DNA of 64,000 nucleotides from positions 124,001 through 188,000 of the forward strand of contig JAKCPI010004364.1 of assembly GCA_023213315.1 (NCBI GenBank), given 5' to 3'. The DNA comes from Euborellia annulipes (taxonomy: Eukaryota; Arthropoda; Insecta; Dermaptera; Anisolabididae). Positions 1 through 10,160 of this stretch are shown here, piece after piece. The notes under the pieces were generated by a model. It saw nothing but the letters and a program-made list of their open reading frames with translations, was not told the origin of the DNA and made no database searches. Every line of letters begins with the position of its first letter. Position 1 is the stretch's first letter. A program made the position numbers and the translations under genes.

Positions 1-297
1 TTTCTTGGTCTGTTTTCGTTTTGTTATACTATCTTTGTTAAGCTGTCTATAAGGACAATACCTCTGTACTTGTCTTCTATAAGGTGATTCCATTTTCTAA
101 GTTATAACCTCTGATCATGTCGCTGGCATTTCTCCAGTTTCAATCACCTTATTTAGCGTTTGTAGGATTTTCTGTTTCGCGTTTTGTGTTGTGTTTTTGA
201 GTTCATTTGGAATTTGGCCGGTTCCTGGAGCTTTTTTGTTCCTACACTTGCCCAGAGAAGTTCATCCATATCAATCTATCAACATAAGGGTCGACCG

Positions 298-519
298 CAG
301 TGGCGTCATTTCAACTTTTTCTTGGGGAGCAAACTTTTTTTTTTATTTACTTACAAATATTGTAGTTACTTAAATTTGCCCAAAAGATATTTAATTTTGT
401 CCATTTTTATATACTCGTAGATGTATTTTGTAGTATTTTATTTAGAATAATATACAATTTTTTAAAAATCAGAGCCTTTGGGAGGGAGGGGAAAATGCCT
501 TCCCTAAATGACGCCACTG
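298..519. mobile_element. hAT-type MITE with 8-bp target duplication
   Basis: The element begins CAGTGGCGTCATTT and ends AAATGACGCCACTG, giving terminal inverted repeats of about 14 bp. It is flanked by GTCGACCG (290-297) and GTCGACTG (520-527), a 7-of-8 match and the size hAT transposases make. The interior is AT-rich with no coding capacity, so it is non-autonomous. The CAGTGG start is typical of hAT ends. Confidence 0.75.
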
Positions 520-984
520 GTCGACTGTCAATGAAGTCATGGTGTCGTGTAGTTTCCAATTGAATAGCGTGGACAGAAGTACTCGTACCGTTTGTCTAGC
601 CCAATTGGGTTGTGACTTTGCTTGACCTGATCTGCCTCCCCCTCCCTGCTTTTTTCTTTTTTTCGTTGTAAACGAGCTGTGGGTGTGGAATGATAAATAT
701 TATTACATTAAATAAGCAATGAAAAAAAAAACGACAAAATGTTTTGTTAGGTAGCTATATAATGTATAGGAATGAAAAAATTCTCCCCTGTAAGGCAAAT
801 AGGCAAAACAGTGTGTTAAATAAATAAATACTGTACAATCTGTTTTTCGATGGTGTCATTAAAATATAATTCAATTATAAAAAATTCTAATAGTATTCTC
901 ATTAATCACATTTATTTCTTAATAACTTTTCAATTTTCTAAAGTCTTAAAAAATTAAAAAAATTAATTCCAAAAATTGCTCTTG
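520..984. other. AT-rich DNA without recognised features
   Basis: Poly-A and poly-T runs and A/T-rich spacer. No reading frame, hairpin or repeat that I could link to other parts of the window. Confidence 0.5.
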
Positions 985-1168
985 AGCTAAGGCTCAGAGG
1001 TAGAGTATCAGCTTCTGGTGGCAAAGGTCAAGGGTTCGCATCCCGTCCCAGGCGAAGAATTTATCTCAATTGAATTGGATACCAATCAAATGAAATAAAT
1101 AGGGACGGGGTCTAAATGACCTCAGATGCCGAAAAAGACCTTAAATAAATAAATTAAAAAAAAAAAAT
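985..1168 (+). mobile_element. tRNA-derived SINE, type A
   Basis: A tRNA-like head at about 991-1055 has an A-box-like GGCTCAGAGGTAGAG and a B-box-like GGGTTCGCATCCC, the internal RNA polymerase III promoter layout. A body follows with AATTGAATTGGATACC and GGGACGGGGTCTAAATGA, then GATGCCGAAAAAGACC and an A-rich tail. Related pieces lie at 2153-2301, 4386-4418, 20939-20982 and 50085-50175. The tRNA part is too diverged to be a functional tRNA gene. Confidence 0.7.
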
Positions 1169-2152
1169 TCCAAAAATATTTATAAAGCGTAGCTCTTGAT
1201 ACATATTAGTAGAATTGTTTAGAAATAGCAGGAAATTCGGTTGAATTTTAGGTGTATGTAAAGATCGACGACTTATGTAAAGATGATGCTGCAGGTTGAA
1301 TATATTCATTATTATAATATTATTTAAATATCTCTATACTCTGTCTACAATTATGACATATTTTTACCATCTTATCTAAAAAAAAGAGGAAAAAAAAATA
1401 GAAAGGGTGAGAAGTTATTTCTTTGACTTTTTGTGTGATATAACAAAAGCGCGGAATTTTACGCGCCCGTTGAAAAGTTAATCATTGCTGAGAGGGAGTG
1501 AGAGAAAGAGAGAGAAAATGGGGGAAAAAAATAAAAAAGAACAAGGAGTGAGATCAAAAATAAAGAGAGATAGAGTCGTATGGGTTAGAAAAGAGAGAAA
1601 GACGAGAGTTAAAAAAAAAGAGCTCGCTCTTTTTTTCCTGATGGGGTGAGATGGATGCAACTTTCAACGCCGCGAAATTCTTTCCTTGGCACTCTTTCCG
1701 GCCAACGTCTGGCAATCTGTCACTTGAGTTCACCATCTCTTTTTACGGTTTTATTTTTTTTTTTTCGCTCTCTTCTATCCCTCTTTACACGCATCGTCGT
1801 TTTTTATCGCTTGGTTGGTGTTAAGCGCCTTGGCTGGTCGATTTTTTTTTTTTATTTATTTATTTTTGCCTCGTCCATCGTCTTTTATTGATTGATTGTC
1901 GTTTCTATTAAATGATAACAACAACAAAAAAAAAGGGGGCCAACAAATGAAATATCTGATCCTTGTCTTGTATTACAGAATACTTAAAAAAAAATAAGTT
2001 AGAGTTGACTCTTAAGTATCAACAGGTATCAACAAAAATAAATGTTATACTCTTATTTATTTTTACATTATCACCTATATTTCTTTTTTCCCTCTTATAT
2101 TTTATGCAGAGAGCAAGAAAAAAAAAATTCAGCTATTAAATTTTTTACATGC
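1169..2152. other. AT-rich DNA with a purine (GA) tract
   Basis: No gene recognised. About 1489-1625 is a strongly purine-biased stretch of GAGAGA, GAGAAAG and GGGAAAAAA blocks. The short reading frames on either strand here are by-products of that composition. The rest is AT-rich spacer. Confidence 0.5.
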
Positions 2153-2301
2153 TCGGCATTCGTTGCTCAGAGAGAAGACATAGCTTCTCGTGCCTAGGTT
2201 TCCGGGTTCGCTTCCCGTCCCAAGCGAGTAAAATTTATTTCATTTGAATAGGCTACTAATCATTTTAAATAAATAGGGATGAGGTCTAAATGGGCTTAGA
2301 T
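2153..2301 (+). mobile_element. SINE type A, 5' part, split by a hAT insertion
   Basis: A tRNA-like head with B-box GGGTTCGCTTCCCG is followed by the same body as the SINE at 985-1168, up to TAAATGGGCTTAGAT. The SINE resumes after the hAT element at 4386 with GTCGAAAAAGACC and its A-rich tail, so the two parts are one SINE interrupted by 2.08 kb. Confidence 0.7.
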
Positions 2302-2525
2302 CAGCGTTTTCCAAACTGTGAGGCGCGCCTCCCTAGGGAGGCGCGTACTAGTCTAAGGGGAGGCGCGAATATTGGCCACCAGGACCAATTTTCCAAATGA
2401 TAAAATAATAAAATTTACAAGGTTCTGGGACGGAGGTTTTCCTTAATTAAAATAATATATATGAATAAATAAATAAATAAAATTTTTTAACGGAGGCGTT
2501 GTAACATAAAGTTTAGAAACCACTG
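2302..2525 (+). mobile_element. small hAT MITE (GGAGGCG type)
   Basis: Starts CAGCGTTTTCCAAACTG and ends GTTTAGAAACCACTG. It has internal GGAGGCGCG palindromes near both ends. Sister copies lie at 26887-27266 and 31061-31309, and a 3' half lies at 4179-4377. Confidence 0.65.
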
Positions 2526-3331
2526 GCCTAAAGTAAGACTCATTCTAGAAAATTATACTATGTGTAAAACCCAAAGGCGGATTCAGGGAAGTTTTTCAGG
2601 GTTTTAATTTCTTTCTGACTAGACGCAAAGCTCGCCGAAGGCGATAGCATTGTTAATTATTTTATTTATTAGGATTGGATAAGGGGGTGAAAAATTGAAA
2701 AAAAAATGTTTTTATAACTAAATCGAAGCCAAATAAATAGAAAACATTCAAAAAATAGCGTTGATTATTATTTGATTAGGGGGTGGGGGGATGAAGGGTT
2801 GATTATTTAAGAAAGGCCTTGGAATATTCCAAATCACTTGTTGACATTCTTTTCCAGTTATAAATAAAGTTAGATTAGAGCAAAAGGTATTTTTTTACTT
2901 TTAATAAAAAGGGAATTGTTATTTTCATCTGTTTTTTTCCTAAACAAACAGAGAGAGAGAGTCGAGATTCTCGTTCAGTCCAGTGTGTGGCCTGACGACA
3001 GGCGCGCCTGCTACTTGCTCTCTTATCAAGTTGTGTTTCAAATGAATCAAAGTGAATAATTAATATAGTGTAACCCACCCTGACCACCCCGTCAACCAGC
3101 ACACCCTCTTGAGCGTCTTATTAAAGGTAATTATTATGCATTTTATCGTTGAAAAAAAAAATGATAGAAACAAATAATTTGACTGCGAAAAACGATTGAA
3201 TATGAAATTAAATATTTTGTATTTCACTAAGGGTAGAGGGAGAATATAAGCTGTTGAAAGGGGGAGGGAGAGTGTAGGTGTCATTGAAAAAAATTAGTTT
3301 TTTACAATCGTGCAAAAAAAATGTCCTTTAT

Positions 3332-3417
3332 TACTTTCTCTACCTATGTATATATGTAAATATATATAGAGAGAAAGTATTGGATTCATGTCAAAAATTC
3401 GATGTCGAGATTTTTAT
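3332..3417 (+). mobile_element. HINE-1 fragment, 5' hairpin end
   Basis: Contains TACTTTCTC...GAGAGAAAGTA followed by TTGGATTCATGTCAAAAATT and GATGTCGAGA, the first 85 bases of the HINE-1 family. It breaks off into SINE sequence. Confidence 0.6.
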
Positions 3418-3420
3418 TGT

Positions 3421-3662
3421 TTTTAAACACTCACACTTTTTTCTCATTCACACTCAACACTCATACTCACACATTATTTTCAACAACTCAGGCCATTTAA
3501 GACTTTTTACGATAACCGTTATTAATTAATAATATACACATTGGAGGTCCAGGCATTTCTATTTAGGCCATTTGGTATCCATTTCAGACTGCCAGGGTTC
3601 CGAACCCGCAACGTTCGTTATAGAAAGTAGGCACGCTACCAACTGCACCAAGACTGAGGGCA
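3421..3662 (-). mobile_element. tRNA-derived SINE, type B
   Basis: Read on the minus strand, the head near 3662-3590 has TGGTGCAGTTGGTAGCGTG (A-box-like) and GGGTTCGGAACCC (B-box). The body contains AAATGGCCTAAATAG and the end has repeated GTGTGA / GAATGAGAAAAAAGTG motifs. Sister copies lie at 9805-10060 and 28738-28988. It is part of the R1 repeat. Confidence 0.7.
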
Positions 3663-3694
3663 TTTTTTTTTATTTTTTCTTAAATCACCATTAT

Positions 3695-3765
3695 TACTTT
3701 CTCTTAGCATATATATGAAATATATAGAGAGAGAAAGTATTGCGATCATGTCAAAAATTCTAATA
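3695..3765 (+). mobile_element. HINE-1 fragment, 5' hairpin end
   Basis: TACTTTCTCTTA...AGAGAGAAAGTATT then ATCATGTCAAAAATTC. It is missing at the matching position of the second R1 copy (about 28995-29030), so it inserted after the two R1 copies separated. Confidence 0.55.
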
Positions 3766-4385
3766 AAATATTTTTAAAATAAAAATAATTATTTATAAAT
3801 GTATTCAAATTATTTTGCGAGTAATTTCGCGGTGAAGGCTCGCATTTCCTTAAAGGGGGGGGGGGGGCAGGCATTCACCAGGGGGGATTAATGCCCCATC
3901 CCCTATAATGCATAAAGATATTAATGTTTTTTAATACTTTTACTAAAAAATGAGTGCATTCCGTTTGAGTTAAAATTTATATTCAATATTTAGCAAATAG
4001 TATAGTAGGATAGAAACATTTTAATGTCATTCTAAAATTTCTTATTACTGGGGGCGGAATTAATTTTTGAAGATTTCGTAACTCTCATTAACAGATAATA
4101 ATAACACTGAGTAACTTAGGTAACCATCGAATCCCTTGCAGAATTTTGTAGGAATTTTTTTCATTAGGTAGAAAAGTAAGATATTCCAAATGATTGCTAA
4201 TTTTAATTAAAATATAAATAAGAATAAATAAAAAAAATACTTTTATATAAATTTATATTTTTTAGCATTAAAAATTATTGTTGTTGGGTATTATTTATTA
4301 AAATGGGGGGAGGGGAGGCGTCATGAGATTAACTATTTTTAAGGGAGGCGTGTTAACATAAAGTTTGGAAACCACTGGCTTAGAT

Positions 4386-4418
4386 GTCGAAAAAGACCTT
4401 CAATAAATTTAAAAAAAT
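4386..4418 (+). mobile_element. SINE type A, 3' end
   Basis: GTCGAAAAAGACCTTCAATAA plus an A-rich tail. This continues the SINE broken at 2301. Confidence 0.65.
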
Positions 4419-5011
4419 AATAATACATTTGTTACCTAAAATTATTATGGGATAGGCGATTCTGCAATATCATCGTTTCTTGATTAATCTTTAAGGACCA
4501 GAATTATCATCGTTTCTTTTCAAGTTTAGAGTTTGCTCTTTCTTCCATACTCATCGATAAGAAAAAGTAGTTAACAATTAAATTGAAATTTAGGGTATTT
4601 CCCTTTTTCTTTATTTTTTTTTGAAATTTGTTTTTAAAAGACTATTCCAATTTGAGGATTATGTAGAGTAGTATTGTGATTCCTTTTGTCGTTCATTTTA
4701 TAATGAAACGAAAATATTACCTTTGGACAAAATAATTTAAATATTCAGTCTTCTGAAATTGAATATTTATTGAAATCGATTGAACTTTGTCCGGAAGTAC
4801 AGAGAGCACCACTATTAAGTGGACCCCATGTATTTTCTCTTGTGTTTATTTCATTATTTTTATTTTTCTTATTTATCATTCATTGAATCAATTTTTTTTT
4901 ATAAATAGGAAAGAAAAATTTTCAATTAAATCACTTAAGTTTTGATTGATATTATTTTAATTATACAATATGTAAATATGTTAGCGAGAGTTGAATAGCT
5001 GAATCAAAATG
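4419..5011. other. AT-rich DNA without recognised features
   Basis: No coding potential or repeat linkage detected. Confidence 0.45.
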
Positions 5012-5454
5012 TAGCAGGATAAATAAAAGCTATGTTTATTTTTTTTATTATATTCGAGCCTAGAGCGACTTTTCGGTCGACTATGCGACCATCTTTATGG
5101 GTGTAATAGGGTATATAAAAGACATAACATCAAGAGGTACAGTACAAATATATTTTCAAGACAAAAATAAAAATATAGCTACCTAGGGTTCGGTCAACAG
5201 AAAATCCTCTTATGTTCTTTAATAGATCTACGTAATGAATTTTGACGTGACAACGTCTTACAAATCATGTGTCTATAGTGGCATGTTAGAGGGGCATGCA
5301 CGAAAAAGTTTATTGGCTTGAATAACTCCTCTGTCTTAAGAGGTATAATTATGGGAAATATACGGTTAGAAAGAATGAGTTTTCAGCTAAAGAATTCACC
5401 ATTTATTTTTTCCTATCATTTTATTTTACCGCGCTGCGGTAAATTCTAATTTGA

Positions 5455-5608
5455 AAGTTTAAACTCCTGTAGATTCTGAACGGCTAATCAGATCAGACTA
5501 AATGGAATGTCATTTGGTGCAGAAAGAAAACCTCTAATAGAATAAATAAAAAAATCCCGAGTAATTAACTCAAAAATTGTTTTTTTCTCGAAAAACCTCA
5601 TTTTTTAG
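5455..5608 (+). repeat. direct repeat, copy 1 (336-bp spacing)
   Basis: A block from CCTGTAGATTCTGAACGG to CGAAAAACCTCATTTTTTA recurs almost unchanged at 5790-5947. The two copies differ at only a few positions, so the duplication is recent relative to neighbouring repeats. Confidence 0.8.
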
Positions 5609-5789
5609 ACAAAAAAATATCGAAAAATAGCCCTACTTGTGCAACGCATAGCGACTTGACCATAAAAGCTACATTAAATCTAAATATAGTTTTAGAAAGA
5701 GTGGTTCAATACCCAGAGGTTATTTTTTCATTTTTTTGATATGAAGTCATTTTACCGCATGAGAGCACTCGGCGGGATTTCGTTTTTCG

Positions 5790-5947
5790 AAATTTTAAAC
5801 CCCTGTAGATTCCGAACGGCTAATCAGATCAGACTAAATGGGATGTCATTTGGTGCAGAAAGAAAACCTCTAATAGAATAAATAAAAAAAATCCCGAGTA
5901 ATTAACTCCAAAATTGGTTTTTTTCTCGAAAAACCTCATTTTTTAAG
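5790..5947 (+). repeat. direct repeat, copy 2
   Basis: Second copy of 5455-5608, offset by 336 bases, with substitutions such as ATTCCG for ATTCTG. Confidence 0.8.
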
Positions 5948-6276
5948 CATATGTCGCCCTTAATGGATAAAAGTTTGGCCACACCTGTCATATATTGTTT
6001 CAATGAAAATGTTTGAACATGTTTTTTTATGAAAACAAACTACTAGTAAAAAAAAAACAATACTTTCTCTCTTTATATTTCAATATAGGTAAGAGAAAAA
6101 AATTTTTTGAAGTCAAGCAAAAGACGTTGTCACGTTAAAAAGCCACCGGCTGTGTAGAAGACACAGCTAACACCTAATTTTTTTTTGAAATGTTTATCAA
6201 AGAACATAAAATGGTTTTCTGTCGACCGAACCCTAGGTAGCTATAATAAAAAAATAAAAATTATTTATCCTGCTAA

Positions 6277-6889
6277 ATTTGTAGGCCTAAATAGTAATAG
6301 TATTTTTTTTTTTAAATATCGCGCTATTTTTTTTTTTTTTTTTGGCGAGTTTTGTATAATATAATAAACACAAAATAATCATATATAGAATGAAAATTAA
6401 AAAGAGATTAAATATTTGCTAGAGGATAGGATGAATTTAAAATAAATCAATATTTTATATGGTTGACAAAACAAGAGCTCACCTGTAATTCTAATAATAG
6501 AATTACTATTAAAATTTATTTAGCAAAAAATATGAAAGCAGGTTGACGAGTTGAAATAGGTAAAAGACAATCCGATATTTGATTCTGACTACGTTTCGAG
6601 AGCTAAACTCCACCCTTTCACAAGACAGACCGTTAATGTTCGTGCCTCCCACAAACGTCAATAAATATCGTACATTAGGAGAATTTCATAGACTATGTGA
6701 GTTAGATTGTGAATGATTGTCCTGAAACATCCGAAGATCTTTTATTTAGATTCCAAAATGTATATAGTTATTTATTGAGCCTAAGTGTCATTATTTTTGT
6801 CCCGGACAATATATCACCACCCTCAGAAATAATATTCCTCAACAGAAATTTTCCAGTATCGATAGATAGAAGAGCTTGTTTGTCGTGGG
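6277..6889. other. AT-rich DNA without recognised features
   Basis: A long poly-T run near 6300-6345 and AT-rich spacer. A moderately open stretch from 6709 has no recognisable protein. Confidence 0.4.
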
Positions 6890-7080
6890 ATTTGATATGC
6901 CTCCTTGACAGTCCCTTGGATCCCGGGGATTGGTTTACCATGGAGGCCCTTCTGATCCCTTTTAGCGTGGCTCCCTCAGGACCCTCTGAGCCATCGCCTG
7001 AATAAAATATCAAGGGTTGCCAAGGCTGGAGTCCCGGATGTCTAAAACCACCAGACAATCTTAAAACAGCCTCTAACAAT
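6890..7080 (-). pseudogene. possible decayed collagen-like fragment
   Basis: A GC-richer block in AT-rich DNA. One minus-strand frame reads GDGSEGPEGA. A neighbouring frame, one base shifted, reads QKGLHGKPIPGIQG, giving Gly-X-Y spacing interrupted by a frameshift and lost glycines. That is how a decayed collagen triple-helix exon would look. The residual pattern is short, and no signal sequence, propeptide or splice sites are visible. It may also be chance in a GC-richer island. If real, it is a non-functional fragment. Confidence 0.2.
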
Positions 7081-7635
7081 CTAATTTATATGGTACAAGG
7101 TATGGGCTTTGTTGCTGATTAGCATGACATTGCTACTTGCAACAAAAACAAAAACCTTCTTTGCAGTTTATAAAAATAAAAATTCAATTTTTGATACCTT
7201 GCTTCTTCTTCTTTATTGGTATTAAAAAAAAAATAGCTGTTGCTTATCTTGAAATTGGTTTCTTTCCAAAATCCTGTTTGCTTATAAAATAAATTCTTTG
7301 AATATTTTCTTTTTTATATCATTTTTTGATGATTCAATCATATTACTTTTCTGCACTATTATAAATGAACAGTAATAAAGGGAAAATATCATGAAGGACT
7401 CTCCTCCCCACACCCTTGGATCTTTTGGTCATAATACGTAGCTAAAACGTTTGCGCCCATCTCTTAACTAAATTCATTAACATTTGTGGAAGAGAATTTG
7501 ATATAAGATAACAAGTCTATCTTATCAGATATTTTATTTATTAAATAAAAGGTTATTAGGGGTTGAAAAATTGAAATTAATTTCTTTCTAGTTTGGAGGA
7601 AAAGTGGTGTAGGTTTTCCGTGAAACATATTTATA
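7081..7635. other. AT-rich DNA without recognised features
   Basis: No coding potential, tRNA-like head or inverted repeat detected. Confidence 0.45.
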
Positions 7636-7838
7636 AGTAAAAATTATTTAGGATATGTGAGGTTTCACTAAGTTGTAAATGAAAGAAATATTGAATTTCT
7701 AACTCGATATATTTCGGGCATACATGTATGCACTCCTGAAGATGGCTTAATAGCCCGAAATATATCGAGTTAGAAATTCAATATTTCTTTCATTTACAAC
7801 TTAGTGAAACCTCACATACAGTATCCTAAATAATTTTT
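7636..7838. repeat. near-perfect fold-back element with core motif
   Basis: The arms (about 7636-7720 and 7753-7838) are almost perfect complements. Examples are AACTCGATATATTTCGGGC against GCCCGAAATATATCGAGTT, with AGTTGTAAATGAAAG farther out. The centre holds CATACATGTATG and CTGAAGATGGCTTAATAGCC then CGAAAT, the core motif shared with other fold-backs here. No coding content. Confidence 0.85.
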
Positions 7839-8829
7839 ACTAATTTCTTTCTGTTGTAATTAACCCAAATAAAAAAACAAGTTTTGCAAATATATTTATT
7901 CTGGGTTGGTTAGAGTTGATTGGTGGTGGTAATTTTTAAAAAAGAACTTTAAATATTTAATTTTTTTTTCAACTCTAAATAACGTTAGAATAAAGAAAAA
8001 AAAAGTATTGGGATGAGTTGCAACATATGGAGAATAAATAATTGCGTCTCAAATATTTTTGAAAAAAAAAGTAATAACGCCTACCTGTTGTACTGGTTGC
8101 CTGCTTTTATTCTAAAAGGCGAATCTATCAATTATTGAAAAAGAAAATTTTAAAATTCTCTTAAATAATTTTATTTTTTATTTATATCGCTTCCATTCGG
8201 GGGGGGGGAATCTTCACCCACTTGAATCTGTTTTTCTTTCTTCGCCTTAATCCCGCGGTGCGGGCAGACCTGAATCTGTTCTTATCAGCTCAATTATTAT
8301 TTTTCGATTTTAGTATTAATATTTTTCGATTCAGAATAAAAAATTATTTCACTGTTCCTGATATAAATCAATGAGTTTTAATTTATATAGACTACCTATA
8401 GGTCCCTAGATATAATTATATTTCTTTTAAGAATAACCACACTGTGAGAGAGAGACTGAAATTGTGCGACTAGTAATATAAATTTTGTTACATTCGCTCT
8501 TTGCCAAACTTTGTTAAAACTAATTAGAATAAGAATGATTATCATTACAAGAGCTTGACAAAAAGACGATCCCAACTTCCAGCAAGAATTAGTTAGACTG
8601 TGCGTAATAATTTATGTCAAATGAGAATCTACTTGACAACTATAATATTAAAAAAAAAAAAAATTTATCTCTTTTGAGCTTCCATCAAATAATTATCGAG
8701 ACGAATATAAACATTCGGGTGATGAAATTAAAATAAATTCCCAAACGAATCTATTTATATGTATAGTGTGTAATAATAATATGTGTGGATGTGTAATGCA
8801 TATATCACACACTACAACACACTGATTGC
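7839..8829. other. AT-rich DNA with a short GC palindrome
   Basis: Mostly AT-rich. A G run at 8200-8208 and the palindrome CCCGCGGTGCGGG near 8253 stand out. A similar small hairpin, TACCGCGCTGCGGTA, lies near 5429. No gene recognised. Confidence 0.45.
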
Positions 8830-9190
8830 ATATCGAAATCGATTTGATTGACTCACTGGCAGTTTGACATGAATGTCCGTCATGTTGTTACTCTTCTCAC
8901 ACACACACAGACCAGAAACACACCCGGCTTGTGGGTGGGTAGGAAGGGTTTTAGAACAGCTTTTGTGGTTTTGTGGTCTTGGTATAAACCAACCGACCAC
9001 ACTAAAGAAGGGAGAAATTCTCTTCATCTTCTCTTGTTTCCGCTTTTCTCATCTTCTCTCTCTCTCTTTTCGTCTTGACGTTCCGGAAAATTGGCCAAAT
9101 TCCTTTCACGCAATGTTTCAACCCCCCATCCCCTCTCTTTTGCCATTTAGCAGATTTTACCGGATCATCCTCATCCATAGCAAATAAAAG
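8830..9190. other. GC-richer non-repetitive island
   Basis: A less AT-biased stretch with a CA run (about 8900), a CT-rich run (9050-9070) and blocks such as TTCCGGAAAATTGGCCAAAT. Both strands are open for 70-100 codons, but no protein family is recognisable and codon content looks like composition. It could be regulatory DNA or a non-coding exon. Confidence 0.25.
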
Positions 9191-9804
9191 AGGGAAAAAA
9201 ATTGGGTGAAATAAAATACATCTTTTAATTCTTATCTCATCCAATTAGCAATAAACCATCGGATAGAAGTGAAATGAAAATCGTCACAAAAATAAATTTG
9301 CATTTTTTTTTTTAAATAAACAAACAAAAAATATATCACAGTTGTCAAAATATATATCGTTAAACTTGAAGTTGAATTTTGGAATAATAATTTATCTTTC
9401 ATTTTTATTTTTTTAACGCTTCTGTTTATTTATAACTGAAAATAAAATAAAAACTATTTCATTAGAGGCTGGCATTATAATTATAAAATAAAGTAAATTA
9501 TTCACAGTTAATTTTCTAATGATAAGAACAATTCATAAATAGTACTTGATTACTTATACCTGTTAAATAGACACACGGGGGCTAGTGCTTACAAAGAAAA
9601 AGCTGGTGTTAATCTATAAAATGAGTAATAGAAAAGCCCTCCGATTTCGAATAATCTTTTCGATTGTTGTTTTTATATGAGAGATAAAAAATTACTACAT
9701 CCGTCCATTTATTGTATCAATTTGATTTTTTTTAACTCCCTTCCACAGTGCCAAAAACAAAAACTTTCGTTTGTAAATTTTTTTTTATTTATTTATTTTT
9801 TTTT
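9191..9804. other. AT-rich DNA without recognised features
   Basis: Spacer with poly-T runs. Nothing linked to other repeats. Confidence 0.4.
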
Positions 9805-10060
9805 TTTAAACATTCACACTTTTTTCTCATTCACACTCACATTCACACAGTCTTTTCGGCAACTAAGACCATTTAAGACATTTAACGATACTCAGTATGT
9901 TTAATATATTAATTGGGGGTCCAGGCATTTTTTTATTTAAGTCATTTGGTATCCAAATGTCTTAAATAAAATAATCGAACTGCCTGGGTTCCGAACCCGC
10001 GACGTTCGGTATAGAAGGTAGGCACGCTACCTACTACTTCAAGCTCCGTTGGCTTTTTTT
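9805..10060 (-). mobile_element. tRNA-derived SINE, type B, near full length
   Basis: On the minus strand the head has GGTAGCGTGCCTACC and B-box GGGTTCGGAACCC. The body matches the copy at 3421-3662 and the far end shows the GAATGTGAGTGTGAATGAG repeats. An internal inverted pair (ATTTAAGTCATTTGG and CCAAATGTCTTAAAT) is specific to this copy. Confidence 0.7.
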
Positions 10061-10160
10061 TTATTTTATAAACAGTAACTAAATGATTGTAGTAAAATTG
10101 TAAGTAGATTATTCATTCAATGTTGTCTGCATCCAAGACTATACTATGTCTAACAGACTA

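Larger units (their letters stand above)
2302..4377. mobile_element. composite hAT element (MITE - R1 repeat - MITE)
   Basis: The outer ends are CAGCGTTTTCCAAACT at 2302 and the inverted form AAGTTTGGAAACCACTG ending at 4377. The perfect 8-bp duplication GCTTAGAT flanks it (2294-2301 and 4378-4385) inside a SINE. It holds a complete small MITE (2302-2525), a 1.65-kb repeat block R1 (2526-4178) and the 3' part of a second MITE (4179-4377). R1 recurs at 27267-29455. R1 includes a GACTAGACGCAAAGCTCGCC module near 2617, a SINE fragment and two HINE-1 fragments. No transposase is seen, so movement would need a hAT transposase in trans, or the structure arose by recombination between MITEs. Confidence 0.7.
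5012..6276. repeat. 1.27-kb fold-back element
   Basis: Several inverted blocks nest in order. AGCAGGATAAATAA (about 5013) pairs with TTATTTATCCTGCT (about 6262-6275). ATAGCTACCTAGGGTTCGGT (from 5174) pairs with the segment ending at 6244. TTTTGACGTGACAACGTCT (5238-5256) pairs with AGACGTTGTCACGTTAAAA (6122-6140). The left arm holds the fold-back core motif on the minus strand (5067-5096: AAGATGGTCGC, then GACCGAAAAGTC). The interior has a direct duplication and a HINE-1 5' hairpin remnant at 6058-6096. Confidence 0.65.

Noticed and set aside
991..1055. tRNA gene
   Set aside because: A- and B-box words are present, but the cloverleaf is not complete and a SINE body and A-rich tail follow. The same holds for the heads at 3590-3662, 9990-10060, 15340-15415, 19870-19948, 28910-28988 and 57168-57240.
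7636..7838. microRNA precursor
   Set aside because: The hairpin arms are about 85 bp and nearly perfect, typical of a fold-back element and not of an animal pre-miRNA. The same reasoning applies to 18.6-19.1, 32.8 and 47.5 kb.
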